11,248 nucleotides of DNA from Planctomycetota bacterium. Its GTDB lineage: Bacteria > Planctomycetota > Phycisphaerae > WQYP01. Under the pieces are notes generated by a model that was given only the letters and a program-made list of their open reading frames with translations, was not told the origin of the DNA and did no database searches. The stretch's first letter is position 1, and the number at the start of each line of letters is the position of its first letter. Of the stretch, positions 1 to 7,397 are shown piece after piece. The stretch spans positions 1-11,248 of the forward strand of contig JAJXZA010000359.1 of the NCBI GenBank assembly GCA_021780285.1, written 5' to 3'. A program made the translations under genes and the position numbers.

Positions 1-2
1 AC

Positions 3-104
3 ACTTTGCCGGCAAAAATCGGCCGCAAACGTGACGTAAAGCTGGATTTAACAAGAGGTTACAGCGCTGAGATGCGTGCCAGAGAAGGTGGAACTTTGGT
101 CTAA
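3..104 (+). CDS. C-terminal fragment of an unrecognised gene cut by the window edge
   Basis: One forward frame is open from the window edge to a TAA at 102-104, giving 33 residues that end in REGGTLV. The peptide is rich in Lys, Arg and Asp and looks soluble. I do not recognise the family. The stop lies 21 bp before the mobile element at 126, so if this is a real gene the element landed just beyond its 3' end. The other two forward frames hit stops by about position 40. A 33-residue open stretch can arise by chance, so this is only a plausible gene end. Confidence 0.35.
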   Translation, partial: TLPAKIGRKRDVKLDLTRGYSAEMRAREGGTLV

Positions 105-125
105 TGCAAAACGCAAAACAAGGCA

Positions 126-244
126 GGGTCTGCCAATAAATCGGGCGTCGGGCCATGCCGAATCATACCAAACGGCATTTGCACTACAAAAACATGGGTT
201 ATGACGATGAAATATCGCGTCACGCCAGAAAAATTGGCAGACCC
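126..244 (-). mobile_element. MITE copy 1 (119 bp, reversed orientation)
   Basis: This is the exact reverse complement of the elements at 754-872 and 8231-8349. Its terminal inverted repeats start GGGTCTGCCAAT and match at 12/12 outer positions and about 19/23 overall (126-148 against 222-244). It is flanked by a perfect 8-bp target duplication, ACAAGGCA, at 118-125 and 245-252. At 119 bp it cannot encode a transposase, so it must be mobilised in trans. It sits between the gene end at 104 and the hydrolase start at 393, so it may separate that gene from upstream control sequences. Seen: repeat, inverted ends, target duplication. Inferred: recent transposition, from identity between copies. 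Confidence 0.93.
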
Positions 245-392
245 ACAAGGCAAAGCAAAACAATATTAGTTGCCAAAACTTACCGGACGTTATATCCTAA
301 TTAAATTGCGGTATGCACCCGCCAAGTGCATTGCCCCCAAAATGTATGACAAAATTGTATTTGCGAGAATGTTTTTAAGGAGCAATAGTACG

Positions 393-1185
393 ATGCAATC
401 ACTTTCGACCAAGATACTCGCCCTCGTCATGTTTATAACCATTGCCTGCGCAGCCAAACCAGCAACTGCGGCTCAGCCGGTGCGCGTGGCGTGCGTCGGT
501 GACAGCATTACTTTTGGCGCAGGCGTGCCCAACAATTGGGTCAACGCCTGGCCGGGGCAACTGCAGAAAATGCTGGGTAAACATTACAAGGTGGCCAACT
601 TCGGCCATAGCGGTGCCACGCTGCTTAAAGATGGCGACCTGCCCTATTGGAAGACGCCGGAATACAAACATTCAACCGCTTTCAAAGGCAAGATAGTCAT
701 TATCATGCTGGGCACCAACGACACCAAAGCCTGGAACTGGAAACATCACGCCCGGGTCTGCCAATTTTTCTGGCGTGACGCGATATTTCATCGTCATAAC
801 CCATGTTTTTGTAGTGCAAATGCCGTTTGGTATGATTCGGCATGGCCCGACGCCCGATTTATTGGCAGACCCTCACGCCCACTTTGTGCATGACTTGACC
901 GCACTTGTTAAGCACTATCAATCATTAACCACGAACGTAAAGGTCTGGCTGTGCCTGCCGCCGCCGGTGCTCAAGAGCAGCTACGGCATCAACGAAAAGA
1001 ACATGGTGGGCGGCGTGATTCCTGACATCAAAATCGTCGCCGCCAAGCTGCATTTACCCATGATTAACGTACACGACGGCATGCATCATAATGCATCGCT
1101 GCTGCAACACGACGGCGTACATCCCAATGCCAAGGGGCAGCATGTAATGGCCGAGATAATTCGGCGGGCGATTCTGCGCAAATAA
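393..1185 (+). pseudogene. Secreted SGNH/GDSL hydrolase gene interrupted by a MITE
   Basis: ATG at 393 is preceded by AAGGAG at 377-382. The product begins with a signal-peptide-like segment (residues 1-27, hydrophobic core then an Ala-rich cleavage region). Block I is GDSITFG with Ser38 as expected nucleophile, followed by NFGHSGAT near residue 70 and GTND at 107-110. The gene is then broken by the element at 754-872 and its 8-bp duplication. Deleting these 127 bp joins KHHA to HFVH and gives an uninterrupted 221-residue protein ending with the DGVHPN block (Asp198, His201). All catalytic blocks are intact, so the insertion is the only visible lesion. As it stands, translation from 393 runs into the element and stops at 893, losing the catalytic Asp and His. 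SGNH enzymes hydrolyse esters of lipids or sugars; the substrate cannot be told here. Confidence 0.9.
754..872 (+). mobile_element. MITE copy 2, inserted in the SGNH hydrolase gene
   Basis: The sequence is identical over 119 bp to the copy at 8231-8349 and to the reverse complement of 126-244. It is flanked by the perfect 8-bp duplication TCACGCCC at 746-753 and 873-880. Terminal inverted repeats are 754-776 and 850-872. An internal inverted repeat, ATGCCG at 820-825 and CGGCAT at 838-843, could form a second hairpin. Two of the three forward frames are free of stops through the whole element, and the third has a TGA near 776. Element plus duplication is 127 bp, which is 1 modulo 3, so insertion shifts the frame. 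The 8-bp duplication and GGG tip are compatible with several transposase families (IS1595-like is one possibility), but no autonomous relative is in the window. Confidence 0.96.
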
Positions 1186-1232
1186 GCCGATGCCGCGGGC
1201 CAAGCCGACAGCTTAAGCCGCACAAACAGACA

Positions 1233-1267
1233 GGGCCTCCTGCGTTACCGCGCGGAGTCCCTTTTTT
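1233..1267 (+). terminator. Rho-independent terminator after the SGNH hydrolase gene
   Basis: GGGCCTCCTGCG at 1233-1244 pairs imperfectly with CGCGGAGTCCC at 1251-1261 and is followed at once by six T residues (1262-1267). The T tract lies on the side expected for forward transcription, 48 bp after the hydrolase stop. The final T residues overlap the stop codon of the convergent LolA-like gene (1266-1268), so this acts mainly for the forward gene. Confidence 0.7.
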
Positions 1268-2078
1268 ATTGCGCTCGCCAGGGTCGTACGATGACAGTCC
1301 AGCCGCTGCCGGGTGCCGGTACCTGCACATGAAAGTCATGCGATTTGCCTGTATTTATCTTAATGTTGGTAAACGTAGCGGTGGTGGGCGTGCCGTCCGG
1401 GTCAGTTCGGCGAATTTTAACGGGTATGCCCAGTTTGGGATCAATCCAGAATTGCAGTTTATCGAAATCAAACGCCTTTTTATCGCGTGGTTTCAGAATA
1501 AGATGCTCGATTTCATTGGCATTCAGACGTAACTGGACATGAAAATCTTTAAGCACCTCGCGCGGGTCCTGACCAATCGGAATTGGCAAAGGGCCTTGCC
1601 CCAACTTTAAGGGGTTTACCACGCTACCTGGCGGGGCCACCTCGGTTTTACGAAAAATCTTTGCAGTTCCATCTCGGTCTATAAACCATCGGCCGTCAAA
1701 TACCAAATCGTGATCAGCATGCTTGCGGGCAATAGCGCCATCCACCGCGAGAATGTCAAAATGAATATCAAAGCAGCTTGTGGCCCCCTGTCGCTGATAC
1801 CAAATCTTGCCGATGTTAATGTCGGTTTCATCCGTGCGCAGATGATGCACGCGTACCCGAAGCTGCGCGGAAAAATCTTTAAGCGTTGTACCGCGTGCTT
1901 CAAGGGCGTTAAGCACCTTAAGCAGTTCGGCGTGTGATGCCGACTTGCTGGCCGGCGCACCGGCCGCCATGGTAGATTTGGTTGTCACAAATCCCGGAGT
2001 GCTGCTGCCCAAGGCCAAGCCCGCGGAGGCTGCCACCATTAGAGCCGTCCACATTTCAAGACACCGCCGCCTGGTCAT
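1266..2078 (-). CDS. LolA-like secreted protein (outer-membrane lipoprotein carrier family)
   Basis: The product has 270 residues. The N-terminus has Arg residues then a hydrophobic run (roughly residues 8-24), consistent with a signal peptide and periplasmic location. The mature part reads as a LolA/LolB-type half-barrel. It has a segment on ratio-limited partial polarisation of strands such as KIWYQRQG, then FDGRWFIDRD, and near the C-terminus LQFWIDPKLGIPVKIRRTD followed by TATFTNIKIN, the typical 'substrate-independent' strand pattern of the family. LolA proteins chaperone lipoproteins across the periplasm; many planctomycete paralogues have no assigned cargo, so the cargo here is unknown. 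The ATG at 2078 follows the HAD gene stop by 5 bp, with AAAGGG (2087-2092) just upstream, so the two genes form an operon. Family call rests on pattern resemblance only. Confidence 0.7.
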   Translation of the reverse strand: MTRRRCLEMWTALMVAASAGLALGSSTPGFVTTKSTMAAGAPASKSASHAELLKVLNALEARGTTLKDFSAQLRVRVHHLRTDETDINIGKIWYQRQGATSCFDIHFDILAVDGAIARKHADHDLVFDGRWFIDRDGTAKIFRKTEVAPPGSVVNPLKLGQGPLPIPIGQDPREVLKDFHVQLRLNANEIEHLILKPRDKKAFDFDKLQFWIDPKLGIPVKIRRTDPDGTPTTATFTNIKINTGKSHDFHVQVPAPGSGWTVIVRPWRAQ

Positions 2079-2083
2079 GCTTA

Positions 2084-2728
2084 TTACCCTTTCACCACCG
2101 AGTGCATCGCCGCGCCGCCTAGACCCGTACGACAGACAAATCGCTCCGGGTCGCGCAAAAGCATTGGCACATCGCCCATATTGCGAATGATGTAACTGGC
2201 ATGAACGGCAAAGGGCGGCAAATGGGCGTGCGGCTCAACCAACAGGGCGCTGGCAACGCCTGCACCGCGGGCCGCATCCAAGTCAAATATGTAATCACCT
2301 ACCATAAGCGTTCGCGCCGCAGTGGCGCTGCAGTAACGCATAATTTGTAAGATGCTTTGCGGGTCAGGCTTAATGGGCGGCTCGTCGCGCGACACAACCA
2401 CATCAAACGACAATTGATGCCGCGACATAACTGTTTCAACGCTTTGGCGGCTGTTGCGGCTCAAAAGCGCCGTGGTTACACCCTGCGATTTAAGGCTCGC
2501 CAGCATATCACCAACACCCGGCCTCAGAGGAACGCTCTCAGCGGCCTGCGACTCATGATGATGCAGGATGCGCCATTTTTCGCTGCGCGTCGGCTCGGGC
2601 AGTGCGGCTATCCATTCCAGCACCGGCTGCCTCTCGGCCAAACCGAGCTGTGCCCGCAACGTGTCAAAATCGAGGACGTCCACGGTAAGCGTGCCATCCA
2701 TGTCAAATATCACCAGATCAAACCGCAC
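2084..2728 (-). CDS. HAD-superfamily phosphatase (phosphoglycolate phosphatase-like)
   Basis: This is a 214-residue haloacid-dehalogenase-fold hydrolase. All four motifs are visible: FDMDGT at residues 8-13 (nucleophile Asp9 and acid/base Asp11), Ser90 in LLSRNS, Lys120 in PPIKPDP, and VGDYIFDLDAAR with Asp145 onward. A small helical cap lies between motifs I and II, as in subfamily I phosphatases. It probably removes phosphate from a small metabolite; the substrate is not evident. Start choice: AGGAG at 2735-2739 is 6 nt from GTG at 2726-2728 but only 3 nt from an in-frame TTG at 2729-2731, so GTG is preferred. The LolA-like gene follows after 5 bp. Confidence 0.88.
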   Translation of the reverse strand: MRFDLVIFDMDGTLTVDVLDFDTLRAQLGLAERQPVLEWIAALPEPTRSEKWRILHHHESQAAESVPLRPGVGDMLASLKSQGVTTALLSRNSRQSVETVMSRHQLSFDVVVSRDEPPIKPDPQSILQIMRYCSATAARTLMVGDYIFDLDAARGAGVASALLVEPHAHLPPFAVHASYIIRNMGDVPMLLRDPERFVCRTGLGGAAMHSVVKG

Positions 2729-2751
2729 CAAGGTCTCCTGCTCAAAAACGT

Positions 2752-2780
2752 ATTATGCCGCAAGCGAGCGCTTCGGCCAA
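2752..2780 (-). promoter_or_regulatory. Sigma-70-type promoter for the HAD-LolA operon
   Basis: On the reverse strand TTGGCC (2775-2780) is separated by 17 nt from CATAAT (2752-2757), matching the consensus at 4/6 and 5/6. Transcription would start near 2745, giving a leader of about 17 nt that still contains the AGGAG at 2735-2739. Inferred from sequence match and position only. Confidence 0.5.
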
Positions 2781-2931
2781 ATCGCCCAGCAGACGCTCAT
2801 CGCCCCACAAAGCCGCGACCGCGGGTCGCACCCAACATCGCGACCGCCCCATGACGGCCTGGCCGCCATTGATTTTTGCATTACGCCGACAACGTTAGCG
2901 GTCCCGTCGCGGGCCACCGCACATGCGAACA

Positions 2932-2959
2932 TTGCCATATTCGGCTGCCGCATTAAAAT
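2932..2959 (+). promoter_or_regulatory. Sigma-70-type promoter for the YgfZ-like gene
   Basis: TTGCCA (2932-2937) and TAAAAT (2954-2959) each match consensus at 5/6 with 16-nt spacing. Predicted start near 2966 leaves the GGGAG ribosome-binding site (2971-2975) and ATG at 2981 in a short leader. With the reverse promoter at 2752-2780 this makes 2732-2980 a divergent promoter region. Between the two promoters I see no convincing gene. Confidence 0.5.
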
Positions 2960-2980
2960 GCCTTTGAAACGGGAGCCGCC

Positions 2981-4171
2981 ATGAAACCAAATCCGCTGCA
3001 GGAACTACACGAGCAAGCCGAGGCTGCCTTTATACCTTACGGGCCGGACATTGCCATCGTTGAAAGCTATGGCGAGCCTGAGGCCGAATATGCGGCTATT
3101 CGTAAAGCCGCCGCCCTCATGGATGCCCCGCAGCGCGGCACAATTGAAATTCGCGGCCGTGATCGGCTGACTTTTCTCAATAACCTTGTTACCAACGATA
3201 CACGAACCCTTGCCGCCGGCAACGGGCGCTATGCCTTTATGCTCAATACCCGTGGGCGCATCGTAGCGGATATGAATGTTCTTAATCTCGCGGATCGCAC
3301 CATTCTCGATATGGACGCGCGCTTGACGACTACTACAGCCAAGGCCCTGGGCGATTATATATTTACGGAAGATGCGGCTATCAGCGACCGTTCCACCGAA
3401 CTTGCCCGACTCTCGCTCTTCGGCCCGGCGGCAGCGCCTCTGCTCGACCGCATTGGTGCTGTTGGCATTGAAAGCGATCTGGCTTCGCCCCTGCACATTA
3501 AGGATTACATGCTTGCGGATATTCCTGTGGCCATCTTCAACCTTAACCTGGTTGGCTCGCCGCAGTATGAGCTGATTACGCCGGTCGAGCGCGTACGAGA
3601 ACTTTGGCAAATACTGCTGGAACGTGGCGACGCCGCTCCTGCCGCGCTCACTTCCACCGACAGCGAAACCAAACCGCGGCTGCGCGCCATTGGCTGGTCG
3701 GCATTTAATGTTGCCCGCATTGAAAGCGGCTCACTGCTGCTGGGAATAGACATCAGCGAACATAATCTCCCGATGGAAACCGGCCCCTGGTACCTGCGCG
3801 GCGTAAGCCTCACCAAGGGATGCTATCTCGGTCAGGAAGTGGTGGCTCGCATGCACTCGCACAACAGCGTAGCCCGCATGCTGGTAGGCCTGCGTTTTAA
3901 CTCGCATGCGCCGCCGATGGCAGGCGCTGAGCTTCGGGCAGGTGAACTGCAAGTTGGCATGGTCACGAGCAGTTGCAATTCGCCCATGCTCGGCAGCGCA
4001 CCGATAGGTCTTGGATATGTCAAACGCAGCCACTCGGAACTTGGTGGAACCGTTGAAACCGACACCATGGAGGGCCATCGGCCGGCAACGATCACCGCAC
4101 TTCCTTTTTGGCTGCCGCCCGGGGCACCTTCCAACCCGACGGCAAAGCAGAATGCCGCACCGCATGCGTAA
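2981..4171 (+). CDS. ygfZ: YgfZ/GcvT-like folate-binding protein
   Basis: This 396-residue protein belongs to the aminomethyltransferase/YgfZ fold. The N-terminal half has the folate-binding pattern (FLNNLVTND at 65-73, MLNTRGRIVADMNV at 87-100). The middle has RIESGSLLLGID and PMETG (246-268). The hallmark KGCYLGQE is at 279-286, matching the YgfZ signature KGCYxGQE rather than a glycine-cleavage T protein. A C-terminal barrel follows. YgfZ proteins bind tetrahydrofolate and support assembly or repair of certain iron-sulfur enzymes in the cytoplasm. At 396 residues it is longer than E. coli YgfZ (about 325) and resembles the longer 'aminomethyltransferase family' form. GGGAG at 2971-2975 sets the ATG at 2981. 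No glycine-cleavage genes are adjacent, which also speaks against GcvT. Confidence 0.85.
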   Translation: MKPNPLQELHEQAEAAFIPYGPDIAIVESYGEPEAEYAAIRKAAALMDAPQRGTIEIRGRDRLTFLNNLVTNDTRTLAAGNGRYAFMLNTRGRIVADMNVLNLADRTILDMDARLTTTTAKALGDYIFTEDAAISDRSTELARLSLFGPAAAPLLDRIGAVGIESDLASPLHIKDYMLADIPVAIFNLNLVGSPQYELITPVERVRELWQILLERGDAAPAALTSTDSETKPRLRAIGWSAFNVARIESGSLLLGIDISEHNLPMETGPWYLRGVSLTKGCYLGQEVVARMHSHNSVARMLVGLRFNSHAPPMAGAELRAGELQVGMVTSSCNSPMLGSAPIGLGYVKRSHSELGGTVETDTMEGHRPATITALPFWLPPGAPSNPTAKQNAAPHA

Positions 4172-4207
4172 GTAATGGCATAGCTTACCGAGTCAACACC
4201 TTTGCAG

Positions 4208-4245
4208 GCGGTGCGCTAAGTTATTGTGCCAGACTCGCACACCGC
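4208..4245. repeat. Imperfect inverted repeat downstream of the YgfZ-like gene
   Basis: GCGGTGCG at 4208-4215 pairs with CGCACACCGC at 4236-4245, with a 2-nt bulge and a 20-nt loop. It lies 36 bp after the stop codon. No T tract follows, so it is not a classic intrinsic terminator. It may be an mRNA 3'-end structure or chance. The rest of the 4172-4384 gap shows no clear promoter for proS. Confidence 0.3.
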
Positions 4246-4384
4246 GCGGCGGACGATTCATAGAATGAGCCGGACGACGCCCAAGCTACCCAAACAACCA
4301 CATCAGTCTTCCCTCATTTTGATATCGCTTGCAACAATATGACGCCGCCCTTACAAACATGGCCTGTTGTTTGCAGGAGTTTGT

Positions 4385-6127
4385 ATGTACTGGTCTAAAA
4401 CACTGATCCCCACCACCCGCGAGGCCCCCGCAGATGCGGAGATTATTTCGCATCAACTTATGATACGCGCCGGACTGGTGCGCCGGCTTTCTGCGGGCGT
4501 ATACGACTGGTTGCCTCTTGGTTGGCGGGTCATGCAGAAAATTTGTGCAATCATCCGCGAAGAAATGAACCGCATTGACGCCCAAGAGGTGCATCTGCCG
4601 GCCATCGTACCCGCAGACCTCTGGAAACAAACAGGGCGCTATCAAGACTATGGTCCTCTGCTTTTTAAACTTAAGGACCGTAAGAACTCCGAGATGATCC
4701 TGGGCCCCACACACGAAGAAATAATCACGGAACTGGTGCGGGCCTGTATCAGCAGCCACAAGCAACTGCCGCTGACGCTTTATCAAATTCAGATGAAGTT
4801 CCGCGATGAAGCCCGCCCCCGCAATGGACTGCTTAGGGTGCGTGAGTTTATTATGAAAGATGCCTACAGCTTTCACAGTTCGCTCGAAAGTCTTCACGAC
4901 GTTTATCAAGCTATGTATCAGGCCTACGTCAACATATTTCAGCGATGCGGCGTTCCGGCAATACCCGTCGAAGCGGAAAGCGGCCCCATTGGCGGCGATG
5001 CCAGCCACGAGTTTATCTGCCCTTGCGACGCAGGCGAAGACGTTGTGGTGCAGGCGGACGACGGCTCGTATGCCGCCAACCTGGAGCGGGCCACCCGTCA
5101 ACTTCCGGTTCTGCAGAGCTTCAGCGACGCGCCAGCCCCAACTCAGTCGGCCAGCGAGCGTATTCATACCCCCAACGCGGCCTCAATTGACGATGTTTGT
5201 TCGCTTTTAAAATGCCATCCCACCGATATGATTAAAACATTGGTATTTCAAAAAGCTGCCGATGGTCCGCCACAGTGGATTATTGCCGCCGTGCGCGGCG
5301 ATCACGATGTCAATGAGTCCAAATTGCGACGCCTTGCCGGTCCGCTGGAACTTGCGGATGAAGCAAAGGCCAAAGCAGCCGGTTTTGCCATCGGGTTTGT
5401 CGGGCCGGATATCATCAACACGGTTTCGGCCAAGTTGTATGTAGACCCCGACGCCCTCGCCCTCGCCCATGCCGTTACAGGTGCCAACGAGCGCGACTAT
5501 CACCTTCGCGGTTTTAACTGGCGGCAGCATATTGGAGCGTCGCAGGCCGCCTCCGTCACCGTTGCCGATATTCGCAATGTTACGGCCAGCGATCGCTCGC
5601 CAAATGGCAGAACCCTTTCGCTCAAGAAGGGCATTGAGCTGGGCCATGTATTTAAGCTGGGCACAAAATACAGCGATGCCCTGCAGGCCGTATATGCCGA
5701 CGACAAGCAGCAGAATCATTCCATGATTATGGGCTGCTATGGCATAGGTCCGGGTCGCATTATTGTGGGTGTTCTGGAAACGCTGTCTGATGCTGACGGC
5801 ATCCGTTGGCCCATGAGCATCGCCCCCTATCATGTGGTTATTACGCCCATCAAGTATGAAGGACAAGCTAAGGAACTGGCCGATCAACTGCACGCCGAGC
5901 TCACAGCACAGGGCCTTGATGTATTGGTGGATGACCGCGATCAGCGGCCAGGCGTGAAGTTCAAGGACGCCGATCTTATCGGCATACCCCTTCGTCTGGT
6001 TCTCGGCGAAAAGGGTCTGGCCCAAGGACAGGTGGAACTAAAACATCGCACCAGTGCCAAACCCGAACTTGTGCCCTTGGCGGAGGTGGTGCAGCGCGCG
6101 GTGAACCTGGTGCGGCAGCCGAGTTAA
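4385..6127 (+). CDS. proS: Prolyl-tRNA synthetase, bacterial type with editing insertion
   Basis: The enzyme charges tRNA-Pro with proline in the cytoplasm. The 580-residue product has the class II catalytic core: GPTHEE at 107-112, the motif 2 region FRDEARPRNGLLR at 139-151 running into MKDAYSFH, and motif 3 in GCYGIGPGR at 450-458. Between motifs 2 and 3 lies an extra domain (about 255-390) like the YbaK-type INS domain that deacylates Ala-tRNA-Pro, which marks the long bacterial form. The anticodon-binding domain spans about 478-575. Start: ATG at 4385 is 5 nt after AGGAG (4375-4379). An in-frame TTG at 4367 would put that ribosome-binding site inside the gene, so it is rejected. The stop codon shares bases with the convergent pheS stop. 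Confidence 0.97.
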   Translation: MYWSKTLIPTTREAPADAEIISHQLMIRAGLVRRLSAGVYDWLPLGWRVMQKICAIIREEMNRIDAQEVHLPAIVPADLWKQTGRYQDYGPLLFKLKDRKNSEMILGPTHEEIITELVRACISSHKQLPLTLYQIQMKFRDEARPRNGLLRVREFIMKDAYSFHSSLESLHDVYQAMYQAYVNIFQRCGVPAIPVEAESGPIGGDASHEFICPCDAGEDVVVQADDGSYAANLERATRQLPVLQSFSDAPAPTQSASERIHTPNAASIDDVCSLLKCHPTDMIKTLVFQKAADGPPQWIIAAVRGDHDVNESKLRRLAGPLELADEAKAKAAGFAIGFVGPDIINTVSAKLYVDPDALALAHAVTGANERDYHLRGFNWRQHIGASQAASVTVADIRNVTASDRSPNGRTLSLKKGIELGHVFKLGTKYSDALQAVYADDKQQNHSMIMGCYGIGPGRIIVGVLETLSDADGIRWPMSIAPYHVVITPIKYEGQAKELADQLHAELTAQGLDVLVDDRDQRPGVKFKDADLIGIPLRLVLGEKGLAQGQVELKHRTSAKPELVPLAEVVQRAVNLVRQPS

Positions 6128-7134
6128 AACTGCGACAGAAAGCGTACGTCGTTTTCGTAAAATGCGCGAATGTCACCTATGCCATGGCGGCGCATCGCAA
6201 CGCGCTCAATGCCCAAGCCGAATGCAAAGCCGGTATATATTTCAGGGTCTATGCCGACCTTAGCGAATACGGCCGGGTCTACCATGCCGCAACCGCCAAG
6301 TTCAATCCAGCGTGTTGAACCATCCGGGTAATGAAAGAGCACGTCAAACTCCGCGCTGGGTTCGGTAAACGGAAAGTAACTCGGACGAAATCGAGTTTGA
6401 ACATCGCTGCCGAAAAATCCGCGGGCAAACTGATCAATGCATGTCTTGAGGTCTACCATGGTTACGTCGGTATCAACCACAAGTCCTTCAAGCTGATGAA
6501 ACATGAACGAATGCGTGGCGTCTACGGTATCGGGGCGGTATACGCGGCCCGGAGCTACAATCCGTATGGGCGGTTTGCTTCGCTCCATCACGCGAATTTG
6601 CACGCTGCTGGTCTGAGACCGCAACATAAACGGTTGAGCGCCGCTGGGGCGTTCAAGATAAAAGTTGTCCAGAGGGTCACGTGCCGGATGCGTCGCCGGC
6701 ACGTTAAGCGCGTCAAAATTATGAAACTCATCTTCCAGTTCAGGCCCGCCGGCGACTGCAAAGCCCATTTTGGAAAATAAATCTGTCAGGCTTTCGATCG
6801 TCTGGTTAATCAGGTGCAGACTGCCGGGCTGATAGCGATCAAACTTGAGACAGCCAGGCTCGGTAACATCGGTCAGCGAACCAGCGGCAGGCTTTGCCGT
6901 GGCCAATTCTTTACGAGCCGCTTCAAACTTGGAGGTCAACTCGTTTTTCAGCACATTGAGCTGCTGGCCAAAGGCTCGCTTTTGGTCGGCCGGAATGGTT
7001 CGTAAATGATCTGAGGCCTGCTTGAGCAGGCCCTTGGTTCCAAGATATTTGATGCGGAAGCGCTCGGCGTCATCCGGGGATTTTAAGCCCGCCAATTCCG
7101 CCGCCGCCGATTGTGCCAGTTCATCAAGATTCAT
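6124..7134 (-). CDS. pheS: Phenylalanyl-tRNA synthetase alpha subunit
   Basis: This is the catalytic subunit of the alpha2-beta2 enzyme that charges tRNA-Phe. The 336-residue product starts with a coiled-coil arm (about 1-85). The core follows: GPELEDEFHNFDALN at 130-144, ATHPARD, LRSQTSSVQIR at 171-181, FHQLEG at 212-217, RPSYFPFTEPSAEFDV at 250-265, GCGMVDP at 281-287 and FGLGIERVAM at 305-314. Asp286 stands where many bacterial PheS proteins have His; I attach no functional claim. No pheT follows; the gene runs into the convergent proS gene, so the beta subunit must be encoded elsewhere. The ribosome-binding site is weak (AGG about 13 nt upstream), and a small hairpin lies at 7162-7179 before it. 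It lies downstream of rpmI-rplT and may share their transcript. Confidence 0.97.
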   Translation of the reverse strand: MNLDELAQSAAAELAGLKSPDDAERFRIKYLGTKGLLKQASDHLRTIPADQKRAFGQQLNVLKNELTSKFEAARKELATAKPAAGSLTDVTEPGCLKFDRYQPGSLHLINQTIESLTDLFSKMGFAVAGGPELEDEFHNFDALNVPATHPARDPLDNFYLERPSGAQPFMLRSQTSSVQIRVMERSKPPIRIVAPGRVYRPDTVDATHSFMFHQLEGLVVDTDVTMVDLKTCIDQFARGFFGSDVQTRFRPSYFPFTEPSAEFDVLFHYPDGSTRWIELGGCGMVDPAVFAKVGIDPEIYTGFAFGLGIERVAMRRHGIGDIRAFYENDVRFLSQF

Positions 7135-7184
7135 ACGATTTCTAAGCCTGGTGCCAGCCGCTTAGCCGTTCACGGCCAATCCGA

Positions 7185-7397
7185 TTAAGGCGATTGCCCG
7201 CACAGATGACGATGCAGTGCGCCAATGCTCCAGAAGCACATCCTGCGAAGCAGGCTTTTAACCCGCGGGGTCCAATCATCGAACCTGCGCAACCGCATGG
7301 TACCTGTGCTGGCGGCGCGGCCAGCTAAAAAGTCGCGGCTCACAGGCAACAATATGGTGCACAAAATGCCAAAGAGCCGTAGCCGCCATGGCGGCAT
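7185..7397 (-). CDS. Small hypothetical ORF between rplT and pheS
   Basis: This 70-residue frame starts at an ATG that directly follows the rplT stop (TAAATG), a layout that permits translational coupling. It has a weakly hydrophobic stretch near residues 7-20 and then an Arg-rich part with MRLRRFDDW and LLRRMC. I recognise no family. The start overlaps a perfect 14-bp palindrome, GCCGCCATGGCGGC, at 7382-7395, which could form a hairpin just after rplT. A second perfect inverted repeat, CCTGC-3-GCAGG, is at 7242-7254. In E. coli the short pheM leader gene sits between rplT and pheS, but this frame is longer and not Phe-rich. It may simply be untranslated spacer RNA. Confidence 0.3.
   Translation of the reverse strand: MPPWRLRLFGILCTILLPVSRDFLAGRAASTGTMRLRRFDDWTPRVKSLLRRMCFWSIGALHRHLCGQSP

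Noticed and set aside
48..263. Reverse-strand open frame over MITE copy 1
   Set aside because: It is mostly the element's own stop-free frame, the same peptide as in copies 2 and 3, without a ribosome-binding site.
2742..2852. Possible 36-residue reverse ORF ending just before the HAD ribosome-binding site, and a 66-residue frame at 2753-2953
   Set aside because: Codon pattern near the end of the short one looks gene-like, but the likely HAD promoter (2752-2780) lies inside both and neither matches a family.
4367..4384. TTG at 4367 as the proS start
   Set aside because: It would place the AGGAG ribosome-binding site inside the gene; ATG at 4385 has ideal spacing and matches ProS N-termini.
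7242..7254. CCTGC-GAA-GCAGG followed by CTTTTA on the forward strand as a terminator
   Set aside because: No forward gene precedes it, and on the reverse strand no T tract follows.
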